A stretch of DNA of 64,000 bases from positions 124,001 to 188,000 of the forward strand of contig NZ_BJND01000005.1 of NCBI RefSeq assembly GCF_006539505.1, read 5' to 3'. Made by a program: the position numbers and the translations under genes. Positions 1-7,954 of the stretch are shown here, in pieces (the stretch's first letter is position 1; the number at the start of each line of letters is the position of its first letter). Under the pieces are notes generated by a model. It was not told where the DNA came from. It did not search any database and saw only the letters and a list, made by a program, of their open reading frames with translations. This DNA is from Streptomyces spinoverrucosus (GTDB taxonomy: Bacteria > Actinomycetota > Actinomycetes > Streptomycetales > Streptomycetaceae).

Positions 1-565
1 CGGCGACGTCCTGGAGGTGCTCGACGATCTGAAGGGCGGTGCAGATCGCGTCGGAGCGGCGGATCCGCTCGGGGGTGGCGGTGCCGGTGACGGCGAGGAC
101 GAGCCGGCCCACGGGGTTCGCGGACAGTTCGCAGTAGGCGAGCAGGTCGTCGTAGGTCTCGTAGCGCTTGACGAGCTGATCCTGGCGGTTGGCGGCGATC
201 AGGCCGAGGAACGGCTCGGGGGTGAGCGAGGCGCGGCGCACGGTCGGCTGGAGGCGGCGCAGCAGGGGGTGGCGCGGGGTCGAGTCGAAGACGCGGCGCA
301 GGTCGGCCTCGAAGGCGTCCAGCAGGGCCATCCGGTCCTCGGCCCGCTCGGGCGACACGCCGAGCAGCCGGGCGTCGGCGCCGCCGGGGGCGAGGTCGCC
401 GTCACCGATGTCGTCGACGAGGCGGGCGAAACCGTAGACGGCCATGAGGTCGGCGCGCCAGGCTCTGGGCAGGAAGAACGGGGCCACGGGGAAGTTCTCG
501 GCCGTGGCCTTGTCGAGGGTTGCGCGCTCCGGGTCGTCCGTGCGCGTCGTGGTGGTTCCCGTCAC
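1..565 (-). CDS. hpnC: Squalene/phytoene synthase family protein HpnC (N-terminal part)
   Basis: Opening enzyme of hopanoid (squalene) synthesis; the HpnC/HpnD/HpnE route makes squalene from farnesyl diphosphate. Only the first 188 codons are inside the window; the 3' end is cut. The translation has the first Asp-rich prenyl-diphosphate motif (FARLVDDIGD, about residue 46-55) and the family's YCELSANPVGRLVL segment near residue 145. The GTG start overlaps the stop of a short upstream ORF by GTGA and has no good ribosome site of its own, so it may be translationally coupled. The hopanoid operon presumably continues leftwards out of the window. Confidence 0.85.
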   Translation of the reverse strand, partial: MTGTTTTRTDDPERATLDKATAENFPVAPFFLPRAWRADLMAVYGFARLVDDIGDGDLAPGGADARLLGVSPERAEDRMALLDAFEADLRRVFDSTPRHPLLRRLQPTVRRASLTPEPFLGLIAANRQDQLVKRYETYDDLLAYCELSANPVGRLVLAVTGTATPERIRRSDAICTALQIVEHLQDVA

Positions 566-627
566 CGTTTGCTGCCCAGGGCGGGGACGGCACATGCCTC
601 GCGGAGCTGGGGAGTTTCCGTAGCCAT
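562..627 (-). CDS. Candidate 21-codon leader ORF upstream of hpnC
   Basis: A 21-residue ORF begins with ATG behind a clear GGGAG site about 10 nt upstream and ends in a TGA that overlaps the hpnC GTG start (GTGA). It begins MATETPQLREA and ends in GSKR. The hpnC start lacks a comparable ribosome site, so this ORF may deliver ribosomes to it. It could also be a chance ORF; its third-position GC is lower than in neighbouring genes. Confidence 0.35.
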   Translation of the reverse strand: MATETPQLREACAVPALGSKR

Positions 628-904
628 TGCCGTCACATCTCCCGTTCTACACTGCCGACCCAATACGCACTATTTCGGACACGCCGCCCGGTGTTCCGGC
701 CGCTGTCCCGGTGGAGGGTGTCGCGCATTATCGCCCCACTTGCCGCCTTTCGGCACCCGTACAGCTTACGTTGTACAACGCGGCGCGGACCGAGGGGGTG
801 TCCTGCGCATCACAAGAACACACCGATTGGCTTCAAGATTCCTACGGGCGACCAGAGTTGACGCTTCCTTTGCGGGCGGCACAGGTGCCCTTTGCCGACG
901 ACGC
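628..904. other. Intergenic region with promoter of hpnC and a palindrome
   Basis: About 280 bp between the hpnC leader ORF and the exporter terminator contains no convincing gene. It must carry the leftward hpnC promoter, which I could not place with confidence. It holds a perfect 12-bp palindrome, listed separately. Confidence 0.5.
769..780. promoter_or_regulatory. Perfect 12-bp palindrome, candidate operator
   Basis: CGTTGTACAACG is a perfect palindrome about 140 bp upstream of the hpnC leader ORF. It overlaps a wider inverted pair GTACA...TGTAC at 759-776. The form resembles TetR-family operators, but no regulator gene lies next to it here. Confidence 0.35.
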
Positions 905-937
905 AGGGCCCCGCCGGAGCAGTTCCGGCAGGGCCCT
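905..937 (-). terminator. Terminator of the TagGH-like exporter operon
   Basis: AGGGCCC-c-GCCGGA, five-base loop, TCCGGC-a-GGGCCCT forms a long hairpin with one mismatch. It starts 11 bp beyond the stop codon of the exporter ATPase on the minus strand. There is no U-run, as is common in Streptomyces. Confidence 0.75.
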
Positions 938-947
938 GAACGGCTGT

Positions 948-1736
948 CTACTTACCCGTGAACTTCTCGTACTCCTTGAGGACCTCGTCGGTGGGTCCGT
1001 CCATACGCAGCTCGCCGCGCTCCAGCCACAGCACGCGGTCGCAGGTGTCACGGATCGACTTGTTGTTGTGACTGACCAGGAAAACGGTGCCCGCCTGCTT
1101 GCGCAGCTCGCGGATGCGTTCCTCGGAGCGCTTCTGGAACTTGCGGTCGCCGGTGGCCAGCGCCTCGTCGATCATGAGGACGTCGTGGTCCTTGGCGGCG
1201 GCGATGGAGAACCGCAGGCGGGCGGCCATACCGGAGGAGTAGGTGCGCATCGGGAGCGTGATGAAGTCGCCCTTCTCGTTGATGCCGGAGAAGTCGACGA
1301 TCTCCTGGTAGCGCTCCTTGATCTGCTCGCGGGTCATGCCCATGGCGAGCCCGCCCAATATGACGTTGCGCTCACCGGTCAGGTCGTTCATCAGGGCCGC
1401 GTTCACACCGAGCAGCGAGGGCTGGCCGTCGGTGTAGACCCTGCCGCTCTCGGCGGGCAGCAGTCCGGCGATGGCGCGCAGCAGGGTCGACTTGCCGGAG
1501 CCGTTGGAGCCGATCAGTCCGATCGCCTCGCCCCGGTAGGCAATGAAGGACACCCCGCGCACGGCGTGCACCTTGCGCACCCCGCGCGCGTCGCCGTCGG
1601 AGCCTCGCTTGAGCATGCGACTGAGGGCCGCGGTGGCGCTGCCCTTGCCGGTCTTGGCGCCGTTGACGCGGTAGACGATGTGCAGGTCGTCCGCGATGAC
1701 GGTGGGGATGCGTGCCTCGGTCGTATGGTCAGCCAC
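948..1736 (-). CDS. ABC transporter ATP-binding protein, TagH/Wzt type (polyol-phosphate or polysaccharide export)
   Basis: Cytoplasmic ATPase of a two-gene exporter of the teichoic-acid/polysaccharide type. The 262-residue protein has Walker A GSNGSGKST (about residues 76-84), an ABC signature around SSGMAARLRFS, Walker B VLMIDEA and the H-loop histidine in FLVSHNNKS. The roughly 60-residue N-terminal extension before Walker A, with its own basic segment, is typical of TagH/Wzt ATPases. It overlaps the permease gene by 8 bp, so the two are co-translated. The neighbouring CDP-alcohol transferases and glycosyltransferase suggest a wall or membrane phospho-polymer as cargo; the actual substrate cannot be read from sequence. 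Confidence 0.88.
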   Translation of the reverse strand: MADHTTEARIPTVIADDLHIVYRVNGAKTGKGSATAALSRMLKRGSDGDARGVRKVHAVRGVSFIAYRGEAIGLIGSNGSGKSTLLRAIAGLLPAESGRVYTDGQPSLLGVNAALMNDLTGERNVILGGLAMGMTREQIKERYQEIVDFSGINEKGDFITLPMRTYSSGMAARLRFSIAAAKDHDVLMIDEALATGDRKFQKRSEERIRELRKQAGTVFLVSHNNKSIRDTCDRVLWLERGELRMDGPTDEVLKEYEKFTGK

Positions 1737-2658
1737 GGCCGTACCTCTCCTCCGCCTTCCAGAAGTACACGAACCCGCCCAGGGCGAACAGCACGGCCCA
1801 GCCGCCGGCGATCGCCCAGACGTGGTCGGGGAGGTTCTCCGAGCCGTAGCCGTCGATCATCGCGAAGCGCATCAGGTCCATGTAGATGGCGGCCGGGTTC
1901 CACTGGAGCACGTTGGCGATCCAGGACGGCTTGTCGGCCAGCATGATCGGGATGGAGTACATGACGCCGGACGCGTACATCCACGTACGCATCACGAACG
2001 GCATCAGCTGCGCCAGGTCCGGGGTCTTGGCGCCCGCCCGGGCCATGATCAGCGCGAGGCCGGTGTTGAAGCAGAACTGCAGGCCCAGTGCCGGAACGAT
2101 CAGCGCCCAGGACAGGTCGGGGTAACTGCCGAAGGCGACGGTCACCGCGAACAGCACGACCATCGAGAAGAGCAGCTGCTGGAGCTGCTGGAGCGCGAAG
2201 GAGACCGGCAGCGAGGCGCGCGGGAAGTGCAGGGCGCGCACCAGGCCGAGGTTGCCGGAGATCGCGCGGACGCCCGCCATCACCGAGCTCTGTGTGAAGG
2301 TGAACACGAACACGCCGGTGACCAGGAACGGGATGTACACCTCACGCGGCATGCCCCGGTCGGCCTCCAGGATCACGCCGAAGACGAAGAAGTACACGGC
2401 CGCGTTCAGCAGCGGGGTGACGACCTGCCAGAGCTGGCCGAGCTTGGCCTGGCTGTACTGGGCGGTCAGCTTCGCCCGCGAGAACGCGAGGATGAAGTGA
2501 CGCCGGTCCCAGAGCTGGCGGACGTACTCGACAAGGGAGGGGCGGGCGCCGCTCACGGACAGCCCGTACTTGGCGGCGAGATCCGCCGCGGACAGTCCCT
2601 CGTCGGGTGACGGAGGCGCGGTCACCGCGACTGTCCCGTCGTGTGTGGTCTCACTCAC
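1729..2658 (-). CDS. ABC-2 type transporter permease, TagG-like
   Basis: Membrane partner of the exporter ATPase. It is 309 residues with a cytoplasmic N-terminal region and about six hydrophobic segments, starting near LNAAVYFFVFGVI; the TAQYSQAKLGQLWQVVTPLLNA stretch, shown here as two joined parts (TAQYSQAK, LGQLWQVV), is the usual entry to the ABC-2 membrane domain. It starts with ATG and overlaps the ATPase gene. A 93-bp gap separates it from the upstream glycosyltransferase gene, so the exporter pair may also have its own promoter. Confidence 0.87.
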   Translation of the reverse strand: MSETTHDGTVAVTAPPSPDEGLSAADLAAKYGLSVSGARPSLVEYVRQLWDRRHFILAFSRAKLTAQYSQAKLGQLWQVVTPLLNAAVYFFVFGVILEADRGMPREVYIPFLVTGVFVFTFTQSSVMAGVRAISGNLGLVRALHFPRASLPVSFALQQLQQLLFSMVVLFAVTVAFGSYPDLSWALIVPALGLQFCFNTGLALIMARAGAKTPDLAQLMPFVMRTWMYASGVMYSIPIMLADKPSWIANVLQWNPAAIYMDLMRFAMIDGYGSENLPDHVWAIAGGWAVLFALGGFVYFWKAEERYGRG

Positions 2659-2751
2659 TAGTCGAAACTTTCGTCTTATGCGCGGCCTGTGCGGGTCGGC
2701 AGGAGCCGGAAGCCGAGCGTTACGCCCCGAATGCTCTCAGGGACGAGCTTG

Positions 2752-3636
2752 TCAGATGACAGGAGGTCGGCCCAGTCGAGTCAGCCGCCACACCGTACGC
2801 CACTTCATGGGCCGGCGGGGACCGCACGGCGACGTCCAGCCTTCCCGGAAGCCGCCGAACCACGCCCGCAGGGCCGGCCGCGAGGGGCGGCGCAGCAGCG
2901 TGAGGGTGAGCCAGATGCCCAGGTAGACGGGGACGAGGGGGGCGGGCAGGTTGCGGCGGGCGAGCCAGACGCGGTTGCGGGCGACCATGCGGTGGTAGAC
3001 CGCGTGCCGGGAGGGCGCGGTCGTGGGGTGGTACAGGACCATGTCGGACCGGTAGTCGATCAGCCAGCCCGCGTCGAGGGCCCGCCAGGCCAGGTCGGTC
3101 TCCTCGTGGGCGTAGAAGAAGTCGTCCGGCAGGCCGCCGACCTCGGCGAACACCCGGGTACGGACCGCGTTGGCGCCGCCCAGGAACGTGGTGACCCGCG
3201 AGGAGCGCATCGGGTCGGAGGCGCGCAGCCGGGGCACGTGGCGGCGCTGGGTGACGCCGGTGTCCGGGTCGGCTATGCGGAAGCTGATGATGCCGAGCTT
3301 GGGGTCGGCCTCGAAGGCCTGACGGCACAGCTGGGCGGTGTCGTTGCGGGCGAGCAGGCCGTCGTCGTCGAGGAACAGCAGTATGTCGACGTCGCGGCCG
3401 CTGGGGCCGAAGGCCTCTATGCCGACGTTGCGGCCGCCGGGGATGCCGAGGTTCTCGGGCAGCTCGACGGTGCGTACGCCGGCGGGGACCTCGGGCACGG
3501 GCGAGCCGTTGCCTACGACGACCACGTCTATCGGGTCGCCGTCCTGCTTGGCGACCGACTCCAGCAGCGCGCGGAGTTCCTCGGGGCGGTTGCCCATCGT
3601 GATGATGACCGCCCCGACCCGCATCCCGGGGCTCAC
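2752..3636 (-). CDS. Family 2 glycosyltransferase
   Basis: Predicted GT-A fold sugar transferase acting at the cytoplasmic side of the membrane. The 294-residue protein begins VGAVIITMGNRPEELRALL, has the nucleotide-sugar and metal site FLDDDG at about residues 88-93, the NxGIPGGRNVG segment common in rhamnosyl-type GT2 enzymes, and a later HEETDLAWR acceptor motif. The GTG start was chosen because it overlaps the upstream stop as GTGA; the longer open frame to 4011 is a shadow of the phosphotransferase. A tryptophan-rich hydrophobic region near the C-terminus may touch the membrane. Sugar donor unknown. Confidence 0.85.
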   Translation of the reverse strand: MSPGMRVGAVIITMGNRPEELRALLESVAKQDGDPIDVVVVGNGSPVPEVPAGVRTVELPENLGIPGGRNVGIEAFGPSGRDVDILLFLDDDGLLARNDTAQLCRQAFEADPKLGIISFRIADPDTGVTQRRHVPRLRASDPMRSSRVTTFLGGANAVRTRVFAEVGGLPDDFFYAHEETDLAWRALDAGWLIDYRSDMVLYHPTTAPSRHAVYHRMVARNRVWLARRNLPAPLVPVYLGIWLTLTLLRRPSRPALRAWFGGFREGWTSPCGPRRPMKWRTVWRLTRLGRPPVI

Positions 3637-4412
3637 CGGAGCCTGCTCGAAACGAGGATCGACACCAGGTGGAGCAGCGTCTGCAGCAGCGCGATCCCGG
3701 CAAGTACGGCGACACCGAGCCGCGTGAAGAACAGGTCGCCGCGGGCGGCGTCCAGGACGGCGAGGACCAGGATCAGCAGGGACGCCTCGATGCCGAGGAT
3801 CAGCCGGTGGAACTTCAGTGCGGCGGCGGCCCGGCGGGCCAGCGCCATGCGGGAGGAGCGCGGCTCGGAGGCGGACTCCTTGACCGGCGGCAGCCCGCCC
3901 TGGTGCCGGGCGACGCCGACGAGGTCGGTCTCGGCCTTGATCAGGATCGCGCCGAGGGCGGCCAGGGTGCCGAGGAAAGCCCACAGCCAGTCGATCCGCC
4001 CGGTGCCCCACAGGTCGGCGGCGCGCAGGCCGAGGCCGACGAGGACGGCTGCGTCGGTCAGGTAGGCGCCGACCCGGTCCAGGTAGACCCCGCCCAGCGA
4101 GAACTGCTGCTTCCAGCGGGCGATCTCGCCGTCGACGCAGTCCAGCAGCAGATACAGCTGGACCATGACCACGCCAAGCACCGCGCCCGGGATGCCCGGC
4201 ACCAGCAGGGCGGGGGCCGCGAGCACGCCGAAGAGGGTCATCAGGTACGTGAGCTGGTTGGGCGTGACCCTGGTGTTCACCAGGTAGCGGTCGACCCGCA
4301 GCGACACCTCACGCATGTAGAGGCGTCCCGCCCAGTGCTCACCGCTGCGCCGGTCCTTCACCCCGGCGGGGTGGACGACAGGGCGGAGTTCAGCTACCGA
4401 TGGCCTTGACAT
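3633..4412 (-). CDS. CDP-alcohol phosphatidyltransferase family protein with altered catalytic motif
   Basis: Integral membrane enzyme of the family that transfers an alcohol phosphate from a CDP-alcohol. The family signature D-x2-D-G-x2-A-R-x8-G-x3-D-x3-D is present from D91, D94, G95, A98, R99, G108 and D112, but position 116 is alanine (LDRVGA) where the fourth, catalytic-base aspartate is expected. I read this directly on both the nucleotide and protein sequence. At 259 residues the length is slightly above simple members. The ATG start overlaps the upstream dehydrogenase by 23 bp and the stop overlaps the glycosyltransferase start, so it is firmly in the operon. It may be non-catalytic, or use another base. 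Confidence 0.82.
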   Translation of the reverse strand: MSRPSVAELRPVVHPAGVKDRRSGEHWAGRLYMREVSLRVDRYLVNTRVTPNQLTYLMTLFGVLAAPALLVPGIPGAVLGVVMVQLYLLLDCVDGEIARWKQQFSLGGVYLDRVGAYLTDAAVLVGLGLRAADLWGTGRIDWLWAFLGTLAALGAILIKAETDLVGVARHQGGLPPVKESASEPRSSRMALARRAAAALKFHRLILGIEASLLILVLAVLDAARGDLFFTRLGVAVLAGIALLQTLLHLVSILVSSRLR

Positions 4413-5451
4413 AGTCGGCGTAGATGTCCTTGATCTGGTGGGTTTGCAGGTCGAGGTGTTCGAGGATCGTGTAGCGGCCGGGCCGGGTCCGAGGGGCGTA
4501 CTCCACGACCCGGACGAACTCGTCCGGGGTGAAGCCGATCTCCTCCGGCAGCACCGGCAGGCCGTGCCGACGCAGCACCTCGGCCATGTACACCGACTCC
4601 TCGTGCGCGCCGCGCAGATACATCGCGAAGGCCGCGCCAAGCCCGCACTGCTCGCCGTGGGCGGCCGCCCGCTGGGGGAAGAGCAGGTCAAAGGCGTGGT
4701 TGATCTCGTGGCAGGCGCCGGAGGACGGGCGGGAGTCGCCCGACACCGACATGGCGATCCCGCTGAGGACCAGCGCCTCGGCCAGTACCTGCAGAAAGTC
4801 GTTGTCGCCGATGCCGCCCGGGTGCCGCAGCACCGCCTCGCCGGCCTGGCGGGCCATGGCCGCGGCGAGGCCGTCGATCTTCTCGCCCTTGACGCGGTTG
4901 GCCAGCTCCCAGTCACGGATCGCGGAGATGTTCGAGACGGCGTCGCCGATACCGGCCCGGACGAAGCGGACCGGGGCCTCGCGGATGACGTCCAGGTCGA
5001 TGACGACGGCGATCGGGTTGGGCACGCCGTACGAGCCTCGGCCGGCGTCGTTGTCGAGGGTGGCGACCGGGGAGCACAGGCCGTCGTGCGCGAGGTTGGT
5101 CGGTACGGCGACCAGCGGGAGGCCGACGCGGGCCGCGGCGAACTTGGCGCAGTCGATGATCTTGCCGCCGCCGAGCCCGACGAGCGCGTCGAAGTGGCCC
5201 GCCTTCATCTCGGCGGCCAGCCGCACGGCGTCGTCGAGGGTGCCGCCGTCCACCTCGTACCAGGTGGCGCCGGGCAGCTGTGGGGCGACGCGCTCGCGCA
5301 GCCGGGCGCCGGAGCCGCCGCTGACGGCGACGGCGAGCCTGCCCGAGTGGGATATGCGCTCGTCGGCGAGCACACCCGCCAGATCGTCGAGAGCACCCGG
5401 GCGGATGTCCACGACGACCGGTGACGGGATGAGCCGGGTCAGTACTGGCAC
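4390..5451 (-). CDS. Iron-containing alcohol dehydrogenase family, glycerol-1-phosphate dehydrogenase-like (EgsA/AraM)
   Basis: Predicted NAD(P)-dependent polyol-phosphate dehydrogenase. The 353-residue protein has the nucleotide-binding GLGGGKIIDCAKF, then PTNLAHDG, CHEINHAF and HGEQCGLG, which match the Asp-His-His metal ligands of glycerol-1-phosphate dehydrogenases. The GTG start (VPVLTRLIPSP) was preferred over an upstream ATG because it gives a 13-bp overlap with the nucleotidyltransferase and fits the family N-terminus. Glycerol-1-phosphate is the archaeal lipid enantiomer, also made by Bacillus AraM; in this operon it or a related polyol phosphate could be the building block activated by the nucleotidyltransferase. 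Substrate is inferred. Confidence 0.82.
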   Translation of the reverse strand: MPVLTRLIPSPVVVDIRPGALDDLAGVLADERISHSGRLAVAVSGGSGARLRERVAPQLPGATWYEVDGGTLDDAVRLAAEMKAGHFDALVGLGGGKIIDCAKFAAARVGLPLVAVPTNLAHDGLCSPVATLDNDAGRGSYGVPNPIAVVIDLDVIREAPVRFVRAGIGDAVSNISAIRDWELANRVKGEKIDGLAAAMARQAGEAVLRHPGGIGDNDFLQVLAEALVLSGIAMSVSGDSRPSSGACHEINHAFDLLFPQRAAAHGEQCGLGAAFAMYLRGAHEESVYMAEVLRRHGLPVLPEEIGFTPDEFVRVVEYAPRTRPGRYTILEHLDLQTHQIKDIYADYVKAIGS

Positions 5452-6191
5452 GCGATCTCCCGTCCCCGGGCCAGATCGTCGTGGTTGTCGATCTCGACCC
5501 ACGCCACGTCGCCGATCGGGGCCACGTCGATCTTGAAGCCGCGGTTGACGAGCTCCTGGTAGCCGTGCTCGTAGAACTGCTGGGGGTCGCTCTCCCAGAC
5601 GGTCCGCAGCGCGTCCGCCAGTTCGAGGGCGGCATCGCCCTCGATGAGGGTGACGCCGATGTACTCGCCGGTGGCCTCGGCGGGGTCCATCAGCTTGGTG
5701 ATCTTCCGGACGCCCTGCTCGGGCTCGACGACGACCTTCATCTCCTCGTCGGCCAGCGACTTCACGGTGTCGAGGGCGAGGATGATCTTCTTGCCGTCGC
5801 CGCGCGCGGCGAGCAGCGTCCGCTCCACGGAGACCGGGTGGACGGTGTCGCCGTTGGCGAGGATCACGCCGTCCTTGAGGAGGTCACGGCCGCACCACAG
5901 GGAGTAGGCGTTGTTCCACTCCTCGGCCTTGTCGTTGTCGACCAGGGTGAGCTTCAGGCCGTACTTCTTCTCCAGCGCGTCCTTGCGCGCGTACACGGCT
6001 TCCTTGCGATAGCCGACGATGATCGCGGCCTCGGTCAGGCCGATCTCGGCGAAGTTCGCGAGGGTCAGGTCGAGAACCGTGGGACCGTCCTCGTCGCCCG
6101 CGGGCCCCACCGGCACCAGCGCCTTGGGCAGGGTGTCCGTGTAGGGGCGCAGACGCCGGCCGGCGCCGGCCGCCAGCACGAGGCCGATCAT
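5439..6191 (-). CDS. Sugar/alcohol-phosphate nucleotidyltransferase
   Basis: NTP-transferase fold enzyme expected to form an NDP- or CDP-activated sugar or polyol. The 250-residue protein opens with the signature LAAGAGRRLRPYTDTLPKALVPV, here split as LAAGAGRRL and PKALVPV, with the catalytic arginine and lysine in place, followed by NGDTV for metal binding. The ATG start overlaps the stop of the preceding gene as ATGA. The pairing with two CDP-alcohol phosphotransferases makes a cytidylyltransferase role attractive, but the base preference cannot be read here. Confidence 0.85.
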   Translation of the reverse strand: MIGLVLAAGAGRRLRPYTDTLPKALVPVGPAGDEDGPTVLDLTLANFAEIGLTEAAIIVGYRKEAVYARKDALEKKYGLKLTLVDNDKAEEWNNAYSLWCGRDLLKDGVILANGDTVHPVSVERTLLAARGDGKKIILALDTVKSLADEEMKVVVEPEQGVRKITKLMDPAEATGEYIGVTLIEGDAALELADALRTVWESDPQQFYEHGYQELVNRGFKIDVAPIGDVAWVEIDNHDDLARGREIACQY

Positions 6192-7954
6192 GCGGGTTCT
6201 CCTTCGTCGTGTACGGCGGGTGCCCCTGCGGACGCCCAGAAGCGGATGCTCTCGACGAGCACCACCAGGGCCACGGCCACGGCGAGGACCGTGAGCGCGA
6301 CCTTGAACTGCGCGGCGGTCAGCACCACGGCGAGCACCACGACCACCAGCGTCCGGCCCTCGTGCCCCCCGATCGCCCGCACCAGCCAGTGCGGGGGCGC
6401 ACCCGCGTTGCCGCGGATGCGATAGACCGTGTCGTAGTGATGGTAGGCGACAGCCGCAACCAGCCCGAAAGCAGCGGGAAGTACTCCGTTCACCTCCGAT
6501 TCAGCTGCCAGGATCAGCACGGTCCCGTACTCGGCGGCCCGGAAGAAGGGCGGAACCAGCCAGTCCAGCGCACCTTTGAGGGGGCGTGAGACGGCGGCCG
6601 CGGACAGCGCGACGTAGACGAGCGCGGCGAGCACGGTCGGCCAGGTCGCACCCCAGAGTGCGGCGGAGGTCACTACGACGAGACCGCCGGCGGCGGCGCA
6701 GAGCGGCGCCGGGACGGGCACCTTGCGCGCGAGCAGCTCCACCAGCGGCCCGCTGTCCGCCAGATCGGCCAGCGCCCGCGCCGCACGGTCGGTGCGCTCC
6801 GCCTTGCGGGTCAGCGACCGCAGGACGCGGCCCGCCGTAGTGTAGGTCGCGGCGAACGCGCAGCCGATGAGCAGGGCGTAGAAGGTGATGCGCGGGGTCG
6901 CGACGGCGGTGAGGACGGCGATCAGCGCCCAGCGCTCGCCGATCGGCAGGACGATCATCCGGCGCAGCCACACCGTCCAGCCGACACTGTCCAGTTTGTC
7001 CGAAAGGGCGGCCGTGGGGCTGGTGTTGGCGGTGGCGTCGTGGTTCGCCTCGTTGAAGGAGAAGTCGACGATGTGCCGACAGGTCTGCAGAACCATCGCG
7101 CCCAGGGCGAGCGCCCACACGTCGTCGCCGCCCCGGGCCGCGCCGAGGGCGAGGCCCGCGTAGTAGGCGTACTCCTTGGCCCGGTCGAAGGTGGCGTCCA
7201 GCCAGGCGCCGAGGGTGGAGTACTGCAGGGAGTAGCGGGCCAGTTGGCCGTCGGTGCAGTCCAGCACGAAGGACGCGATCAGCAGTACGCCGGCCGCGAC
7301 GAACCCGCCGCGCGTGCCGGTGGCCGCGCATCCCGCCGCGATCAGGGCGGTGAGCAGGGAGGCGGTGGTGACCTGATTGGGTGTCAGTCCGCGCCGGGCG
7401 CACCAGCGGGCGATGTAGCGGGAGTACGGGCTGATGAAGAAGGTGGTGAAGAAGCCGTCGCGGGCCTTGACGGCCGACTTCAGGCGTACGGCCTCGTCGT
7501 CGACGGCGGCGACGGCCTGCCGTGCCTCGTTGCGGGCCTGCGGGTCGGTGGGGACGGCGGCGACCAGGCTGCCGAGCTCGGGCCGGTGCACATCGACGTC
7601 CAGCGCGCCGGTGATCCGGTCGGCGAGGCTGTCCACCAGCAGCGTGCCTTGGGTGGAGGTCTCGCGGGCCAGCGCGCGCGTCAGGGCCTGGCGGCCGGCG
7701 GGCTGGGCCGTCACTGCGCCGGGTATCGCGGCGAGCGGGAAGCGCGGGTCGGTGAGGCCGAGGCGCAGGGCGTGCAGGTGACCGACGAAACGGGCGTCGA
7801 CGACGGCGACACGCTGGTCACTCGGCACCTGGGCGAGGAGGGCCTCGGTGTCGGCGGGGTCGGCGGCGATGCACACCTCGAAGCCGAGCGACCGCAGATC
7901 GCCCTCTATCGACGATCCGGGCACCGGCTGACCGGTGAGGATGGCGGTCGACAA
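6188..7954 (-). CDS. CDP-alcohol phosphatidyltransferase fused to DUF5941 domain
   Basis: First gene of the leftward envelope operon, 588 residues. The N-terminal 160 residues form a soluble domain I do not recognise as an enzyme. A complete CDP-alcohol phosphotransferase motif follows (D232, D235, G236, A239, R240, G249, D253, D257), with all aspartates present, unlike the paralogue in the same operon. The rest contains several membrane helices and a DUF5941-type C-terminal region. The start is TTG, reading MSTAILTGQPV, behind a GGGAG site; no better start was seen. The two paralogues may act together or in sequence on the lipid. Confidence 0.83.
   Translation of the reverse strand: MSTAILTGQPVPGSSIEGDLRSLGFEVCIAADPADTEALLAQVPSDQRVAVVDARFVGHLHALRLGLTDPRFPLAAIPGAVTAQPAGRQALTRALARETSTQGTLLVDSLADRITGALDVDVHRPELGSLVAAVPTDPQARNEARQAVAAVDDEAVRLKSAVKARDGFFTTFFISPYSRYIARWCARRGLTPNQVTTASLLTALIAAGCAATGTRGGFVAAGVLLIASFVLDCTDGQLARYSLQYSTLGAWLDATFDRAKEYAYYAGLALGAARGGDDVWALALGAMVLQTCRHIVDFSFNEANHDATANTSPTAALSDKLDSVGWTVWLRRMIVLPIGERWALIAVLTAVATPRITFYALLIGCAFAATYTTAGRVLRSLTRKAERTDRAARALADLADSGPLVELLARKVPVPAPLCAAAGGLVVVTSAALWGATWPTVLAALVYVALSAAAVSRPLKGALDWLVPPFFRAAEYGTVLILAAESEVNGVLPAAFGLVAAVAYHHYDTVYRIRGNAGAPPHWLVRAIGGHEGRTLVVVVLAVVLTAAQFKVALTVLAVAVALVVLVESIRFWASAGAPAVHDEGEPA

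Noticed and set aside
562..627. Frameshift in hpnC joining the short upstream ORF to the gene
   Set aside because: The short ORF does not resemble HpnC, and the main frame already begins with a complete family N-terminus.
2752..4011. Longer glycosyltransferase start at 4011
   Set aside because: The extra 125 codons overlap the CDP-alcohol transferase gene antisense to no domain; the GTGA overlap at 3636 and homology to GT2 starts favour the shorter form.
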